A DNA stretch of 64,000 nt from CAWDMN01 sp963803155 (GTDB taxonomy: Bacteria > Acidobacteriota > Terriglobia > Versatilivoradales > Versatilivoraceae), in contig CAWDMN010000032.1 in the NCBI GenBank assembly GCA_963803155.1, positions 62,001 through 126,000 of the forward strand, written 5' to 3'. How positions within the stretch are numbered: position 1 is the first letter of the stretch; the number at the start of each line of letters is the position of its first letter. The position numbers and the translations under genes were made by a program. Shown here piece by piece: positions 35,601-42,338 of the stretch. The notes beneath the pieces were generated by a model that did no database searches, was not told the DNA's origin, and was given only the letters and a program-made list of their open reading frames with translations.

Positions 35601-36090
35601 AATTCGACCCAGCGAAGACAGCGGCGGCAATCTCTATACCGAAAAGGAATATGGCAATTTTGTTTTCCGGTTTGATTTTCAGTTAACCCCCGCGGCCAAT
35701 AATGGCGTGGGGATTCGCACCCCGCTGGAAGGGGACGCCGCTTATGTTGGTATGGAGATTCAAGTTTTAGACGACACAGCGCCGGTCTATGCTGATTTAA
35801 AGCCATATCAGTACCATGGATCCGTCTATGGTGTCATCCCCGCCAAGAGAGGATTTCTGAAGCCTTTGGGCGAATGGAACTCTGAGGAGATCAGTGCTCA
35901 AGGTTCCCGGATGAAAGTGATTTTGAATGGTGAGGTGATCCTCGATGGGGATATTTCCGAAGCCCGCGATCATGGGACTCTGGATCATAATCAACATCCG
36001 GGACTGCAGCGTGAATCCGGCCATATCGGTTGGCTTGGCCACGGTTCCGTGGTGAAGTTTCGAAATATCCGCATCAAAGAGTTGCCGTAA
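32686..36090 (+). CDS. HEAT-repeat protein with two DUF1080 (3-keto-disaccharide hydrolase) domains
   Basis: This 1134-residue secreted protein has a signal peptide (residues 1-26, WMLALILFLATIQTAAWG) and a long alpha-helical HEAT-like region (about 60-710, including ALKKMLSHRDPRVRTEAAEA). It ends in two consecutive DUF1080 domains: one from about 725 (FVSMFNGRDLAGWQGF to DLAFRDIYIREI) and a second from about 945 (FVSLFNGYNLDGWVGN to VVKFRNIRIKEL). DUF1080 domains have a concanavalin-like fold, and some hydrolyse 3-keto-glycosides. Combining two with HEAT repeats suggests a membrane-associated scaffold-enzyme. Genes for an oxidoreductase and an isomerase nearby support sugar catabolism. The reading frame is intact over 3.4 kb. 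Confidence 0.88.
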   Translation: MKKNHKSWMLALILFLATIQTAAWGQDQRTVTTKVADLLAQMPSQNMERCDRLMSEMSAWGEAGWTLVTSQIIPPGTGNDVAARFAVESLSRYLSRSGHEAARPLWEKQCLSALEKTENVWVKSFFLEQLRWVGSASCLGVLEQYLTHPQLYDPAIRAMLQGDASLAVPKFAAALDRADGKTRVALVVALKQAGTASEAGKVEALAGSADRALQKAILAALATMGNPSSAQILQKAAEQANYQYEPLGATEALLDFAQTLSQNQRKDLSHTICEKVMKNCTSADQMQYKSKALSVLVADSSLPSATSLLLKAASDTDKKYRAAALSLALRQGGPIQPWIDALSKSNNGEAQADLVHFLAVRKDPAATPALKKMLSHRDPRVRTEAAEALAIVEKEKAFNDLLAYLAKYPSSPDADAIQKALLMICSTQQARQLAEKVKEAPDGAKVVMLEVIAAKNDPQFFPIFQSNIQGSPRVRETAVNNLAAVAGGGNLDFLLNMIEGPLSEKEIQPVQKSLATAVRRSENNDAAAEKILQAARKSSSPERYFAVLAGIGSEVGVEVALQQYRAGSSVTKPAALDALVQWKNGHSAGALFEICSGDNSVADKQKAFDGFVDTVEMSKALDDQKLLQLRKIMPFAPNDESRKRLLSSLGNIKTFLSFMYICSFFENEALRSTAANSAVSVALPDPGKENGLYGKIVKEKLLRAKELITGQDAPYIKIDIETYLGKMKEGEGFVSMFNGRDLAGWQGFVTDPIKKAQMDPEELSRKQAEANAKLKDCWTVKDGAIVFNGKGENLLSAKNYGDFELWVDWRITANGDSGIYLRGSPQVQIWDPARVDAGAQVGSGGLYNNQKNPSNPLVRADNPVEEWNTFRILMIGDRVTVYLNGKLVVDHVVLENYWDRGIPIFSSGTIELQAHGTDLAFRDIYIREINSAEQKLTAIEQKESFVSLFNGYNLDGWVGNKTAYQAEDGLIVIRPSEDSGGNLYTEKEYGNFVFRFDFQLTPAANNGVGIRTPLEGDAAYVGMEIQVLDDTAPVYADLKPYQYHGSVYGVIPAKRGFLKPLGEWNSEEISAQGSRMKVILNGEVILDGDISEARDHGTLDHNQHPGLQRESGHIGWLGHGSVVKFRNIRIKELP

Positions 36091-36193
36091 CGGTACGGGA
36101 GCTCTCATTTGATAAGCTAAGATTTCCGATTCGCGGGACATTCTGAATTCTGGCTCCTGGCTTCTGTCTGCCTGAGTATTGACTAATTAGTGT

Positions 36194-37847
36194 CCATTTA
36201 TAAACTCGTAACCTTTAGCAATATCACGAGTTATGCCTATTTTTCGGAAGGCATGGTTTTCGCAGCTGCCGGACTGCTCCATTTTAACCTGAAAAGCCCG
36301 TCCGTGAAGACGCTGATCAGCCGTGCTTTATCAGGGAATATAAACAAATATATATAGTGCAAATCCGCTAAAACCGTGATAGAATCAGGGTCTTCGAAGG
36401 AAACACCCTGAACGGACAAGGATTCAGCTCCATGAAACTTCTCAAAGAACTCGAACTTCAATTTGACGATCCGCTGTGGGCCTATGACCCCGAGCTGGCC
36501 ATGATCGATATTGTATTGAATTTACACCCGGAACTTTATCAAATCGTCTCGACCGATATTCAGGCCTTGGGCAAGAACAATGAAATGGGACGCCAGGATG
36601 GACCCGCCGTGGAGCAGGTGGTTCGGGCCGCCCTGTACAAGGAGTTGAAAGGGCTGAATTATCAGGAACTGGAATACGCGCAAATCGATTCCCGCATCTG
36701 CCCCCTGTTCATCAAGCTGGGAGTTCGGGATCCCTTCTCCTACGAAGTGTTGCACAAATATATTGCGGCCATCCGGCCGGAGTCGTTGCAGAAGCTGATG
36801 GTGGAGATCAATAAGCTGGCGCTGGCAGAAAACTTGGAGGACGCCAGCGGCGTGCGAGAAGACAGCACGGTGGTGGAGACCAACATCCATTATCCTACCA
36901 ACAACGCCTTGGTCTGGGACTGCATCCGTGTCAGCCAACGGATTTTGGGCAAGCTGCGGAAGATTGAACAATCGTTGGAAGAGGGTGTGAGCGTCTCCCG
37001 GGCCAAGAAGAATTTTTACCAGATCAATGTCAGCAAAAAAGCTGAGGAGCGGGAACCGTTGTTGGCTCAGCAATTGAATACCCTGAAGCGCTGCATCGAG
37101 CAGACCGCCAAGGCCTTGAAGAAACTGCACGGGGACGGGAAAAAAGGGAACCGCAAGACCAGGAAGCTGTGCCAGCGGCTGGAAGAGTTGTTGCCCAAGA
37201 TGACAAAAGTCTATTCGATGGCCAGCCGCAAGGAACTGTTTGGCCAGCAGGTTCCCAAGGAAGAGAAGCTGTTCTCGATTTTTGAGGATCACACCGACAT
37301 CATTATCAAAGGATCCCGCGAAGTGCAGTTCGGGCACAAGGTGGATCTGGCGGTGGGGCGCAATGGGATGATTCTGGTCTGCCAGGTGGCGGAAGGAAAT
37401 CCCTCCGACCATTCGTTCTATCCGGAAATGCTTCAGCAACTGAAAAGAAATTACGGGGTCATTCCCCAAGACGTGGCTACCGATGGCGGATATGCCAGTC
37501 TGGACAACCTGCAGCTGGCGAAAAAACATGGAGTCGCCAATATTGTCTTCAATAAGATCGTGGGCTCGCTGAAGAACTTGGTCAGCAGTGCCAGCGTGGA
37601 GAGGCGGCTGAAAAAGTGGCGCAGCGGGATCGAGGCCGTGATTTCCAATTGGAAGCGGGGCTTTCAAATGTTCCGCTGTGAATGGAAGGGGCGCGTGCAT
37701 TTTGAGGCCAAGGTGCTGTGGAGCCTGCTGGCCTACAACTTCCGGGTGATGACGCGGGTGGCCTTGCGGCAGATCACCGCGTAACAGCAGACAGCAGATC
37801 AGCAGAAGGAAGGACATAAAGAAGTGGGATCAGTGTTTATCAAAATG
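36194..37847 (+). mobile_element. Insertion sequence with DDE transposase (tentative ends)
   Basis: A single transposase gene lies between candidate imperfect terminal inverted repeats, CCATTTATAAAC (36194-36205) and GTTTATCAAAATGG (37834-37847), which match with a two-base gap. Flanking target duplications were not identified. The outside sequence contains CAGACAG-type arrays (37790-37812). The ends are a proposal; the transposase is secure. Confidence 0.6.
36432..37784 (+). CDS. IS transposase, DDE type (ISNCY/IS4-like)
   Basis: The 450-residue transposase is intact. Candidate catalytic residues are Asp144 in GVREDSTVVETNIHYPTNN, Asp in DVATDGGYASLDNLQ, and Glu in WRSGIEAVISNWKRGFQMF. The last segment resembles the C-terminal 'GIE...LKR' signature of the ISNCY and IS4-type groups. 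The N-terminus (DGPAVEQVVRAALYKELKGLNYQELE) is a DUF772-like domain. The frame runs without breaks, so the element may still be active or newly inserted. The exact IS family is uncertain by eye. An overlapping 431-codon minus-strand frame is a shadow. Confidence 0.9.
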   Translation: MKLLKELELQFDDPLWAYDPELAMIDIVLNLHPELYQIVSTDIQALGKNNEMGRQDGPAVEQVVRAALYKELKGLNYQELEYAQIDSRICPLFIKLGVRDPFSYEVLHKYIAAIRPESLQKLMVEINKLALAENLEDASGVREDSTVVETNIHYPTNNALVWDCIRVSQRILGKLRKIEQSLEEGVSVSRAKKNFYQINVSKKAEEREPLLAQQLNTLKRCIEQTAKALKKLHGDGKKGNRKTRKLCQRLEELLPKMTKVYSMASRKELFGQQVPKEEKLFSIFEDHTDIIIKGSREVQFGHKVDLAVGRNGMILVCQVAEGNPSDHSFYPEMLQQLKRNYGVIPQDVATDGGYASLDNLQLAKKHGVANIVFNKIVGSLKNLVSSASVERRLKKWRSGIEAVISNWKRGFQMFRCEWKGRVHFEAKVLWSLLAYNFRVMTRVALRQITA

Positions 37848-38028
37848 GCTTCAGCCGTGACATACAAGAGACAAACAACGGTCTTCGCGCCAAGGCCTGC
37901 CATTCATAATGCGCTGTCTTCCGCGCCGGACAAGCGTTTTCATAAAAAACCGACTTTATACAAGGACTCTAATTATGAATTCCCAACCAACTGCTGATGG
38001 CCATTCATCAGTAACAGGAGATTTTATT

Positions 38029-38925
38029 ATGGTCAAAGTCCATGCCTCTGTTTGTGCCTTCTTTGTGATTTGCCTGTTGGCATGCTTGCCAATGGCTGGC
38101 CAGGGAAAGAAATTAAACATCATCGCGTTTGGCGCCCATCCCGATGATTGCGATGGCCGGGCGGGCGGGACTGCCGCCAAGTGGGCCGCTCTGGGGCACC
38201 GCGTGCGGTTTGTCGCCGTCACCAATGGAGATGCCGGCCACCAAAGCCAAGGGGGTGGCGCTCTTGCCATGCGGCGGCGCGCCGAGGCTCGGGAGGCAGG
38301 CCGCAGAATTGGAGTGGATTACATCACGCTGGATAATCACGATGGCGAACTGATGCCCACCTTGGAAGTTCGAGAGCAATTGATCCGGCTGATCCGGGAG
38401 TGGAAGGCCGACCTTGTGCTGGGTCCCCGTCCCTTTGATTATCATCCCGACCATCGCTACACTGGCGTGCTGCTTCAGGATGCCGCCTTTATGGTGACCG
38501 TGCCGAATATTTGTCCCGACACTCCCGCCTTGCGCAAAAATCCCGTTTTTCTCTACTTTCAGGATGGGTTCCAAAAACCCAATCCCTTTACTCCCGACAT
38601 TGCCGTCAGCATTGACGATGTGGTCGAGAAGAAGCTCGACATGTTCGATGCCCATACCTCGCAGATGTATGAATGGCTCCCTTGGCACGACGGGGTTTTG
38701 GACCAGGTTCCGGCTGATCCCGCAGCTCGGAAAGAATGGCTAAAAAAACAGCGCGAACGCGAGGCGAATCCGGCGGTCCGGTCCGCCCTGGAAAAATGGT
38801 ATGGGCCCGAAAACGCCAAGAAAATTCAATTTGCCGAAGCCTTTGAAATCTGTGAATACGGTGAACAGCCGAGTCCGGAGATGATTCGCCAGCTCTTCCC
38901 GTTTTTTCCCGCTAGCCCAAAGTAA
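38029..38925 (+). CDS. Exported PIG-L family deacetylase
   Basis: PIG-L (LmbE) enzymes are zinc-dependent N-acetylglucosamine-type deacetylases. The 298-residue product has a signal peptide (ASVCAFFVICLLACLPMAG). The zinc motif IIAFGAHPDDCDG follows (His-Pro-Asp-Asp). Further along are VRFVAVTNGDAGH and a second His motif in LGPRPFDYHPDHRYTGVLLQ. The start at 38029 follows AACAGGAG; longer in-frame starts upstream have no such support. It lies between an IS and the cassette region and may belong to the sugar-catabolic set. The substrate is unknown. Confidence 0.92.
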   Translation: MVKVHASVCAFFVICLLACLPMAGQGKKLNIIAFGAHPDDCDGRAGGTAAKWAALGHRVRFVAVTNGDAGHQSQGGGALAMRRRAEAREAGRRIGVDYITLDNHDGELMPTLEVREQLIRLIREWKADLVLGPRPFDYHPDHRYTGVLLQDAAFMVTVPNICPDTPALRKNPVFLYFQDGFQKPNPFTPDIAVSIDDVVEKKLDMFDAHTSQMYEWLPWHDGVLDQVPADPAARKEWLKKQREREANPAVRSALEKWYGPENAKKIQFAEAFEICEYGEQPSPEMIRQLFPFFPASPK

Positions 38926-38988
38926 ATGGCCTGACCCAATGGGGCTGCACTAAAAAACGAGATCTATTCGTTCAGATTTATCTGTGAT

Positions 38989-39234
38989 TCAAGCGACGGC
39001 CTGGTGGCTTTCATTTTCAACGATAATACGCGGATTGGGATTGGGAGTTGGAATAGGCAAACCTTGCTGCCGCAACAGTTCCACATGTTCTTTCATTCCG
39101 TGTTTAGCCCGGAAGATGCAATCTTCGATAGAATGGCCAATTCCAGAGAATCCTTCCAATTCGGGAGAGTAGAATCCAAAGTAGTCAGGTTCTTTGGTCG
39201 CTTCGATGATTAGAGAATAGGATAGTTCAATCAT
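38989..39234 (-). CDS. hicB: HicB-like antitoxin
   Basis: HicB neutralises the HicA mRNA interferase. The 81-residue product has the partial RNase H-like fold typical of HicB: YSLIIEATKEPDYFGFYSPE, LEGFSGIGHSIEDCIFRAK and HVELLRQQGLPIPTPNPNPR. It lacks a separate DNA-binding tail. The start at 39234 follows GGGGAG and lies 14 bp after the end of hicA, so the two are coupled. The frame extends upstream only by overlap with the broken hicA. Confidence 0.87.
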   Translation of the reverse strand: MIELSYSLIIEATKEPDYFGFYSPELEGFSGIGHSIEDCIFRAKHGMKEHVELLRQQGLPIPTPNPNPRIIVENESHQAVA

Positions 39235-39248
39235 TGGCTGGCTCCCCT

Positions 39249-39436
39249 TTATTTCTTGATGCCGGCGGCTTTCATTATCGCATGACAAGTTCCGATTGGC
39301 ACTTCCTTTGCCCCATGGAAATCGACACGAATCAGCCTTTGCCATCCTGCCTTCCCTAATAACGGATGGATCCTTTTTCTTTGATAATTCTAAAACCATT
39401 TTCTTCCAGGAGATGAACCAATTCGCTGAATTTCAT
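39249..39436 (-). pseudogene. hicA: HicA-like toxin with one-base deletion
   Basis: HicA toxins are small mRNA interferases. The frame from 39436 reads MKFSELVHLLEENGFRIIKE then KGSIRY and stops. Adding one base after codon 26 continues as YGKAGWQRLIRVDFHGAKEV and PIGTCHAIMKAAGIKK to a stop at 39249. The total would be about 62 residues, normal for HicA. The expected catalytic His sits in the RVDFHGAKEVP region. The span is 188 bp, one short of a whole number of codons. Either the toxin is dead or a base was lost in sequencing; hicB is intact. An alternative ATG lies 11 codons upstream. Confidence 0.82.
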
Positions 39437-39645
39437 CTTCTTTTCTTTCTGCCTCTGCCAACCCGACATGATGGCTCATCTGCCAGCGCGCTTTATGCGC
39501 TGGTTAAGTGAAGTGGCTTGTTGGTCCCAGTCTCCCGGACAGGATGGTAATGTCAGCCTTTGTCGGAGTTGCTTTAAACTTTGCATTTGAAGGGTACTGT
39601 CAAGAAATCTTAATGACAGGCATTCATTTTCTTGGTTTTTTTATT

Positions 39646-39742
39646 TCTCACGGAGACACAAAGTCACGGAAGAAGATTTTTCCTTAAAAGACCAGATGCA
39701 TCAAATTCTTTTTCCCCTCAGTGACTCAGCGTCTTTGTGAGA
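39646..39742. repeat. CACGGAGACAC-type inverted repeat
   Basis: TCTCACGGAGACACAAAGTC (from 39646) and CCCTCAGTGACTCAGCGTC (from about 39715, running on to TTTGTGAGA) are imperfect inverted copies around 45 bp. This kind of 'cacggagacac' intergenic repeat is common in many environmental bacterial genomes. The rest of 39437-39760 has no gene. Confidence 0.65.
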
Positions 39743-39760
39743 TTAATTAATTGGGCCAAC

Positions 39761-39820
39761 GTTTAACATGAGGGACTCGCACAGGCCTTAGGCCGGAGCG
39801 AGTCCCCTCAATGGTTATGC
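39761..39820 (-). repeat. attC-like recombination site of a gene cassette (TIR cassette)
   Basis: On the minus strand the 60-bp site runs from GCATAAC to GTTAAAC, the latter a perfect GTTRRRY. It folds as an imperfect hairpin (GAGGGGACTCGC paired with GCGAGTCCCTC) with extrahelical bases on one arm. The TIR gene's stop codon TAA lies inside GCATAAC, as is usual in integron cassettes. The size is typical of short attC sites. Confidence 0.72.
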
Positions 39821-40642
39821 CGCTGTACCACGAGGTTCAACCTGAATGGCCTGCATGAGCTGAGCGACGACATGCTTGAGCCCACTCGCCGATGAGACGG
39901 CCACTCTATCAGCCAGTAGGGGCGAGTGAAGCCGGATGCTATGTTCGTCCACTCCGTGCCAAACCGGAAGAATGACTTTCACGCCTGCGGATTCACGTGC
40001 GACAAGACCATCTAGTTCGAGCTGCGGCCAGTGCTTCCGGAAGAAAGCTTTGCTTAGGATGACTATACCGAAGCGCGACTGAGCTAACCCACGGTCGATG
40101 GAACGTCGAAGGCTATCGCCTACCGTGAGGGTGAACGCGTCGAACCAGACCTTCAATCCCTGAGCCCGTAGCGCCTCTGCTAAAGGGGATGCAAAGGACT
40201 CCTTGTCTTCGGAGGCATGCGAGATAAATACGTCCCATGTTGCTCCCGGCTGATACGGAGCAGCCATGCGGGGCATAGGGGTTGTCTCATCCATTCGAGT
40301 TTCAGAAACGACGCCCTTCTGAGAGGCGATCCAGTTAAGTAGGAAGTCCTGATCTTCCAATGCGGGGGGACTGTACTTCTTATAGTTCGCGGGGCGCATC
40401 ATGTCGGCTAGGATCTCAAGCTGTTGTTCTCGCGGGAAGCGAGCGAGGCAGTCTTGAAGAATCTGCTTGCGACTCGGCATCCCACCAGACCAAGAATACT
40501 GTTCTATGTTCGGATCAAATCGAGAGAAGTACTCGATCATCTCAGGGCCTGAAAGCCCGGTCGAACCAGCGAACATGGAATCGATGCGTTTCTGCACGAT
40601 GTACGGCAACGCGAGGTTCTGTTGTGGCTTAGCGAAGGTCAC
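39815..40642 (-). CDS. TIR domain protein in a gene cassette
   Basis: TIR domains of bacteria are often NAD-degrading effectors of antiphage systems. The 275-residue protein has an unrecognised helical N-terminal domain (residues 1-110). The TIR domain at about 135-265 has WDVFISHASEDKESFASPLA, LRAQGLKVWFDAF and FFRKHWPQLELDGL. The Glu of QLELDG (about Glu209) matches the catalytic Glu. The start is GTG after AAAGGA, directly behind the GTTAGGC end of the preceding attC. The stop is inside the following attC. It has no recognisable partner genes, so defence is inferred from family knowledge only. Confidence 0.88.
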   Translation of the reverse strand: MTFAKPQQNLALPYIVQKRIDSMFAGSTGLSGPEMIEYFSRFDPNIEQYSWSGGMPSRKQILQDCLARFPREQQLEILADMMRPANYKKYSPPALEDQDFLLNWIASQKGVVSETRMDETTPMPRMAAPYQPGATWDVFISHASEDKESFASPLAEALRAQGLKVWFDAFTLTVGDSLRRSIDRGLAQSRFGIVILSKAFFRKHWPQLELDGLVARESAGVKVILPVWHGVDEHSIRLHSPLLADRVAVSSASGLKHVVAQLMQAIQVEPRGTAA

Positions 40643-40658
40643 GATGTTCCTTTCAGCG

Positions 40659-40719
40659 GCCTAACACTACACTCACCGGCGCGCGCTGTTCGCGCGTCCG
40701 GTGGAGTGATTTGTTCGGT
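40659..40719 (-). repeat. attC-like recombination site of a gene cassette (YiiX cassette)
   Basis: On the minus strand the 61-bp site runs from ACCGAAC to GTTAGGC, a perfect GTTRRRY. The stem pairs CACTCCACCGGACGCGCG with CGCGCGCCGGTGAGTG, with an unpaired base on one arm. It starts 4 bp after the YiiX-like stop and is followed 16 bp later by the TIR start, the standard order of cassettes. Confidence 0.78.
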
Positions 40720-40723
40720 AATT

Positions 40724-41338
40724 TCATTGACTGTAGACAGTAACCAGGTTTTCACTCTGGAAGACGTCCTGTGGGGAGACTGCTGTTTCTTCAAGTGGGA
40801 CTCCTTTAGGATAGCGTTCCTTAAGTTTCATCTGGACATCAGGAGATGATAAGTCAAAGTCTATTAACTTCCGGAGGCGACCTACCCTAATGCTGAGTGC
40901 CCGATCATATATCTTCCAGACCAATTCAGAACAATAGATCTTTTCGTCAGACCAGTTGAACACGAAATCATATGGTTTGCCCTTCAAGAAGGATGCCACA
41001 ATCTCCAGCTTTCTAAGGTTTTCTTTTGTCAGAATTTTTTCGGAATTCTTTAACCTCTTCAAAACGAAGTGCCTATCTGGGTCTCTGTCAATCCACGTAT
41101 TGATGAATGTGAATTTTACTGGACCGACAGCTTCATATACCATTAGCGTTCCATTTTGATTAAGGATTATCCCCATATGGCTAAATTTTGATTTAGTGGC
41201 CATTTTTATAGCCTTGGTTTGGGATGAAGAAAAACTCTGGAACACGATGTCGCCCTCCCGCAAGGGGAAATTGTGGCCCTGACAAGATGTGATAGAAAAA
41301 GTGAAAAAGGCAACTGTTGCCATCAGACGGGTTTGCAT
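40724..41338 (-). CDS. YiiX/YebB-like papain-fold lipoprotein in a gene cassette
   Basis: The 204-residue product has a signal peptide ending in ITSC, which fits a lipobox (Cys19). The mature domain shows the permuted NlpC/P60-like layout of YiiX-type proteins: REGDIVFQSFSSSQTKAIKM, KFSHMGIILNQNG with the His, and KIYCSELVWKIYDRAL with the Cys. Members act as lipid or peptidoglycan amidohydrolases, and the substrate is not known here. It reads in the same direction as the TIR gene and is closed by its own attC-like site. No attC is visible upstream at 41340-41400. Confidence 0.85.
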   Translation of the reverse strand: MQTRLMATVAFFTFSITSCQGHNFPLREGDIVFQSFSSSQTKAIKMATKSKFSHMGIILNQNGTLMVYEAVGPVKFTFINTWIDRDPDRHFVLKRLKNSEKILTKENLRKLEIVASFLKGKPYDFVFNWSDEKIYCSELVWKIYDRALSIRVGRLRKLIDFDLSSPDVQMKLKERYPKGVPLEETAVSPQDVFQSENLVTVYSQ

Positions 41339-41767
41339 ATGAGTCTCTGCTTATTACAGAACGATTTATTGATCAGAATCGAAGTAAGTTGATTTTTTTC
41401 TGCTTACCCCTATTCCGAGTGAGTGCGTATTGGAGCTCTGTTGGCGATTCGCGCAGGGAAGAGAAGCCCATCTTTTCGAGCTGGGGACAGAATCCAATCC
41501 TGAGGCCCTCTTGCCTTTGGTTTTACTGTTGCTCCTTGCTTGAATACCCATTGAAAGGATTTTTCTTCCTTGAGAACCTCCCCTTGAAAAACACCAAGGA
41601 GGATTGTGATAAAAATAATACACATCTATAAAAGAATTGTCCGAGCTGGGAATGAGTTTTACCATGAGTGCCGGAGCCCTGTCAACCCGCGGGACGTCTG
41701 CCAAGCCGCGCCCCCCAAGCCGCTGCTGGACCAGGCCTCTGGCCCGCTCCAGGAGATTCAACATTTG
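41339..41767. other. Intergenic space without a credible gene
   Basis: A 200-codon minus-strand frame (41366-41968) spans this space and runs into the neighbouring repeat, but its product looks random. Nothing else is visible. Confidence 0.55.
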
Positions 41768-42058
41768 TACCGCGAAGCGGTACTGGAAATTAGCCTGGGG
41801 TAAGAGAACGTTTTTGCTCTTATACCCCAGGTAGGTTCGAATAAAAATCGGCGGGCACTCCAGTGGAGTGCAGGAGAGGAAGCCAGAACCAATCGAAGAC
41901 CTTTGCCGGATCGAATTCATGAATCCAAAGCGCACAGGATCCCTCGTCAGCCGAACTCCTGCACCCATTCAGGGTGCACCGGATGTGGAGATTGAACCCT
42001 GGGGTGCGCGCTGAAACATCGCGAACCCCAGGCTAATCTCCTTTACCGCTTCGCGGTA
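41768..42058. repeat. 291-bp element bounded by 34-bp inverted repeats
   Basis: The left arm (41768-41801) and the right arm (42025-42058) are inverted copies of 34 bp with about four mismatches. Each outer end holds the palindrome TACCGCGAAGCGGTA or its near copy, and each inner end reads CCCCAGG. A second, inner pair of CCCCAGG motifs lies at about 41824 and 41999. No ORF fits inside. It resembles a non-autonomous mobile element or a large structured repeat. Confidence 0.72.
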
Positions 42059-42338
42059 GTCAAAAAGCATCATTAGGCCAATATTGTTAAAACTACAGGA
42101 GCAGACCTCCGGCCTTGCTAGATGCCAGGGATTCTGGCCCCGGCGCTGGGCTGACGAGGACCGGAACTGGCAGACCCAGAGGACTGCCCCGCCAAAAAAA
42201 TTCTTCACATTAGAGTTCTTTATTAAAGCCTGTTTCCCGTCTTTGACTTCTGCGTCAATTTCGAGACTAGGTTATACTTTTATTTGATCATCCCTCGGGC
42301 AGAAAAGAAGACCGACATCTCAAGATTGGAGACGAAAA
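42059..42338. other. Intergenic space upstream of the DUF4337 gene
   Basis: No gene is visible. The stretch may contain further parts of the neighbouring repeat (GATTCTGGCCCCGGCGCTGG near 42130). Confidence 0.5.

Noticed and set aside
36522..37817. A 431-codon open frame on the minus strand across the transposase
   Set aside because: It is the antisense shadow of the transposase. The product is His/Leu/Gln-rich with no domain pattern, while the plus strand has DDE motifs.
41366..41968. A 200-codon minus-strand frame
   Set aside because: It runs through the inverted-repeat element and its product looks random. No ribosome-binding site was found.
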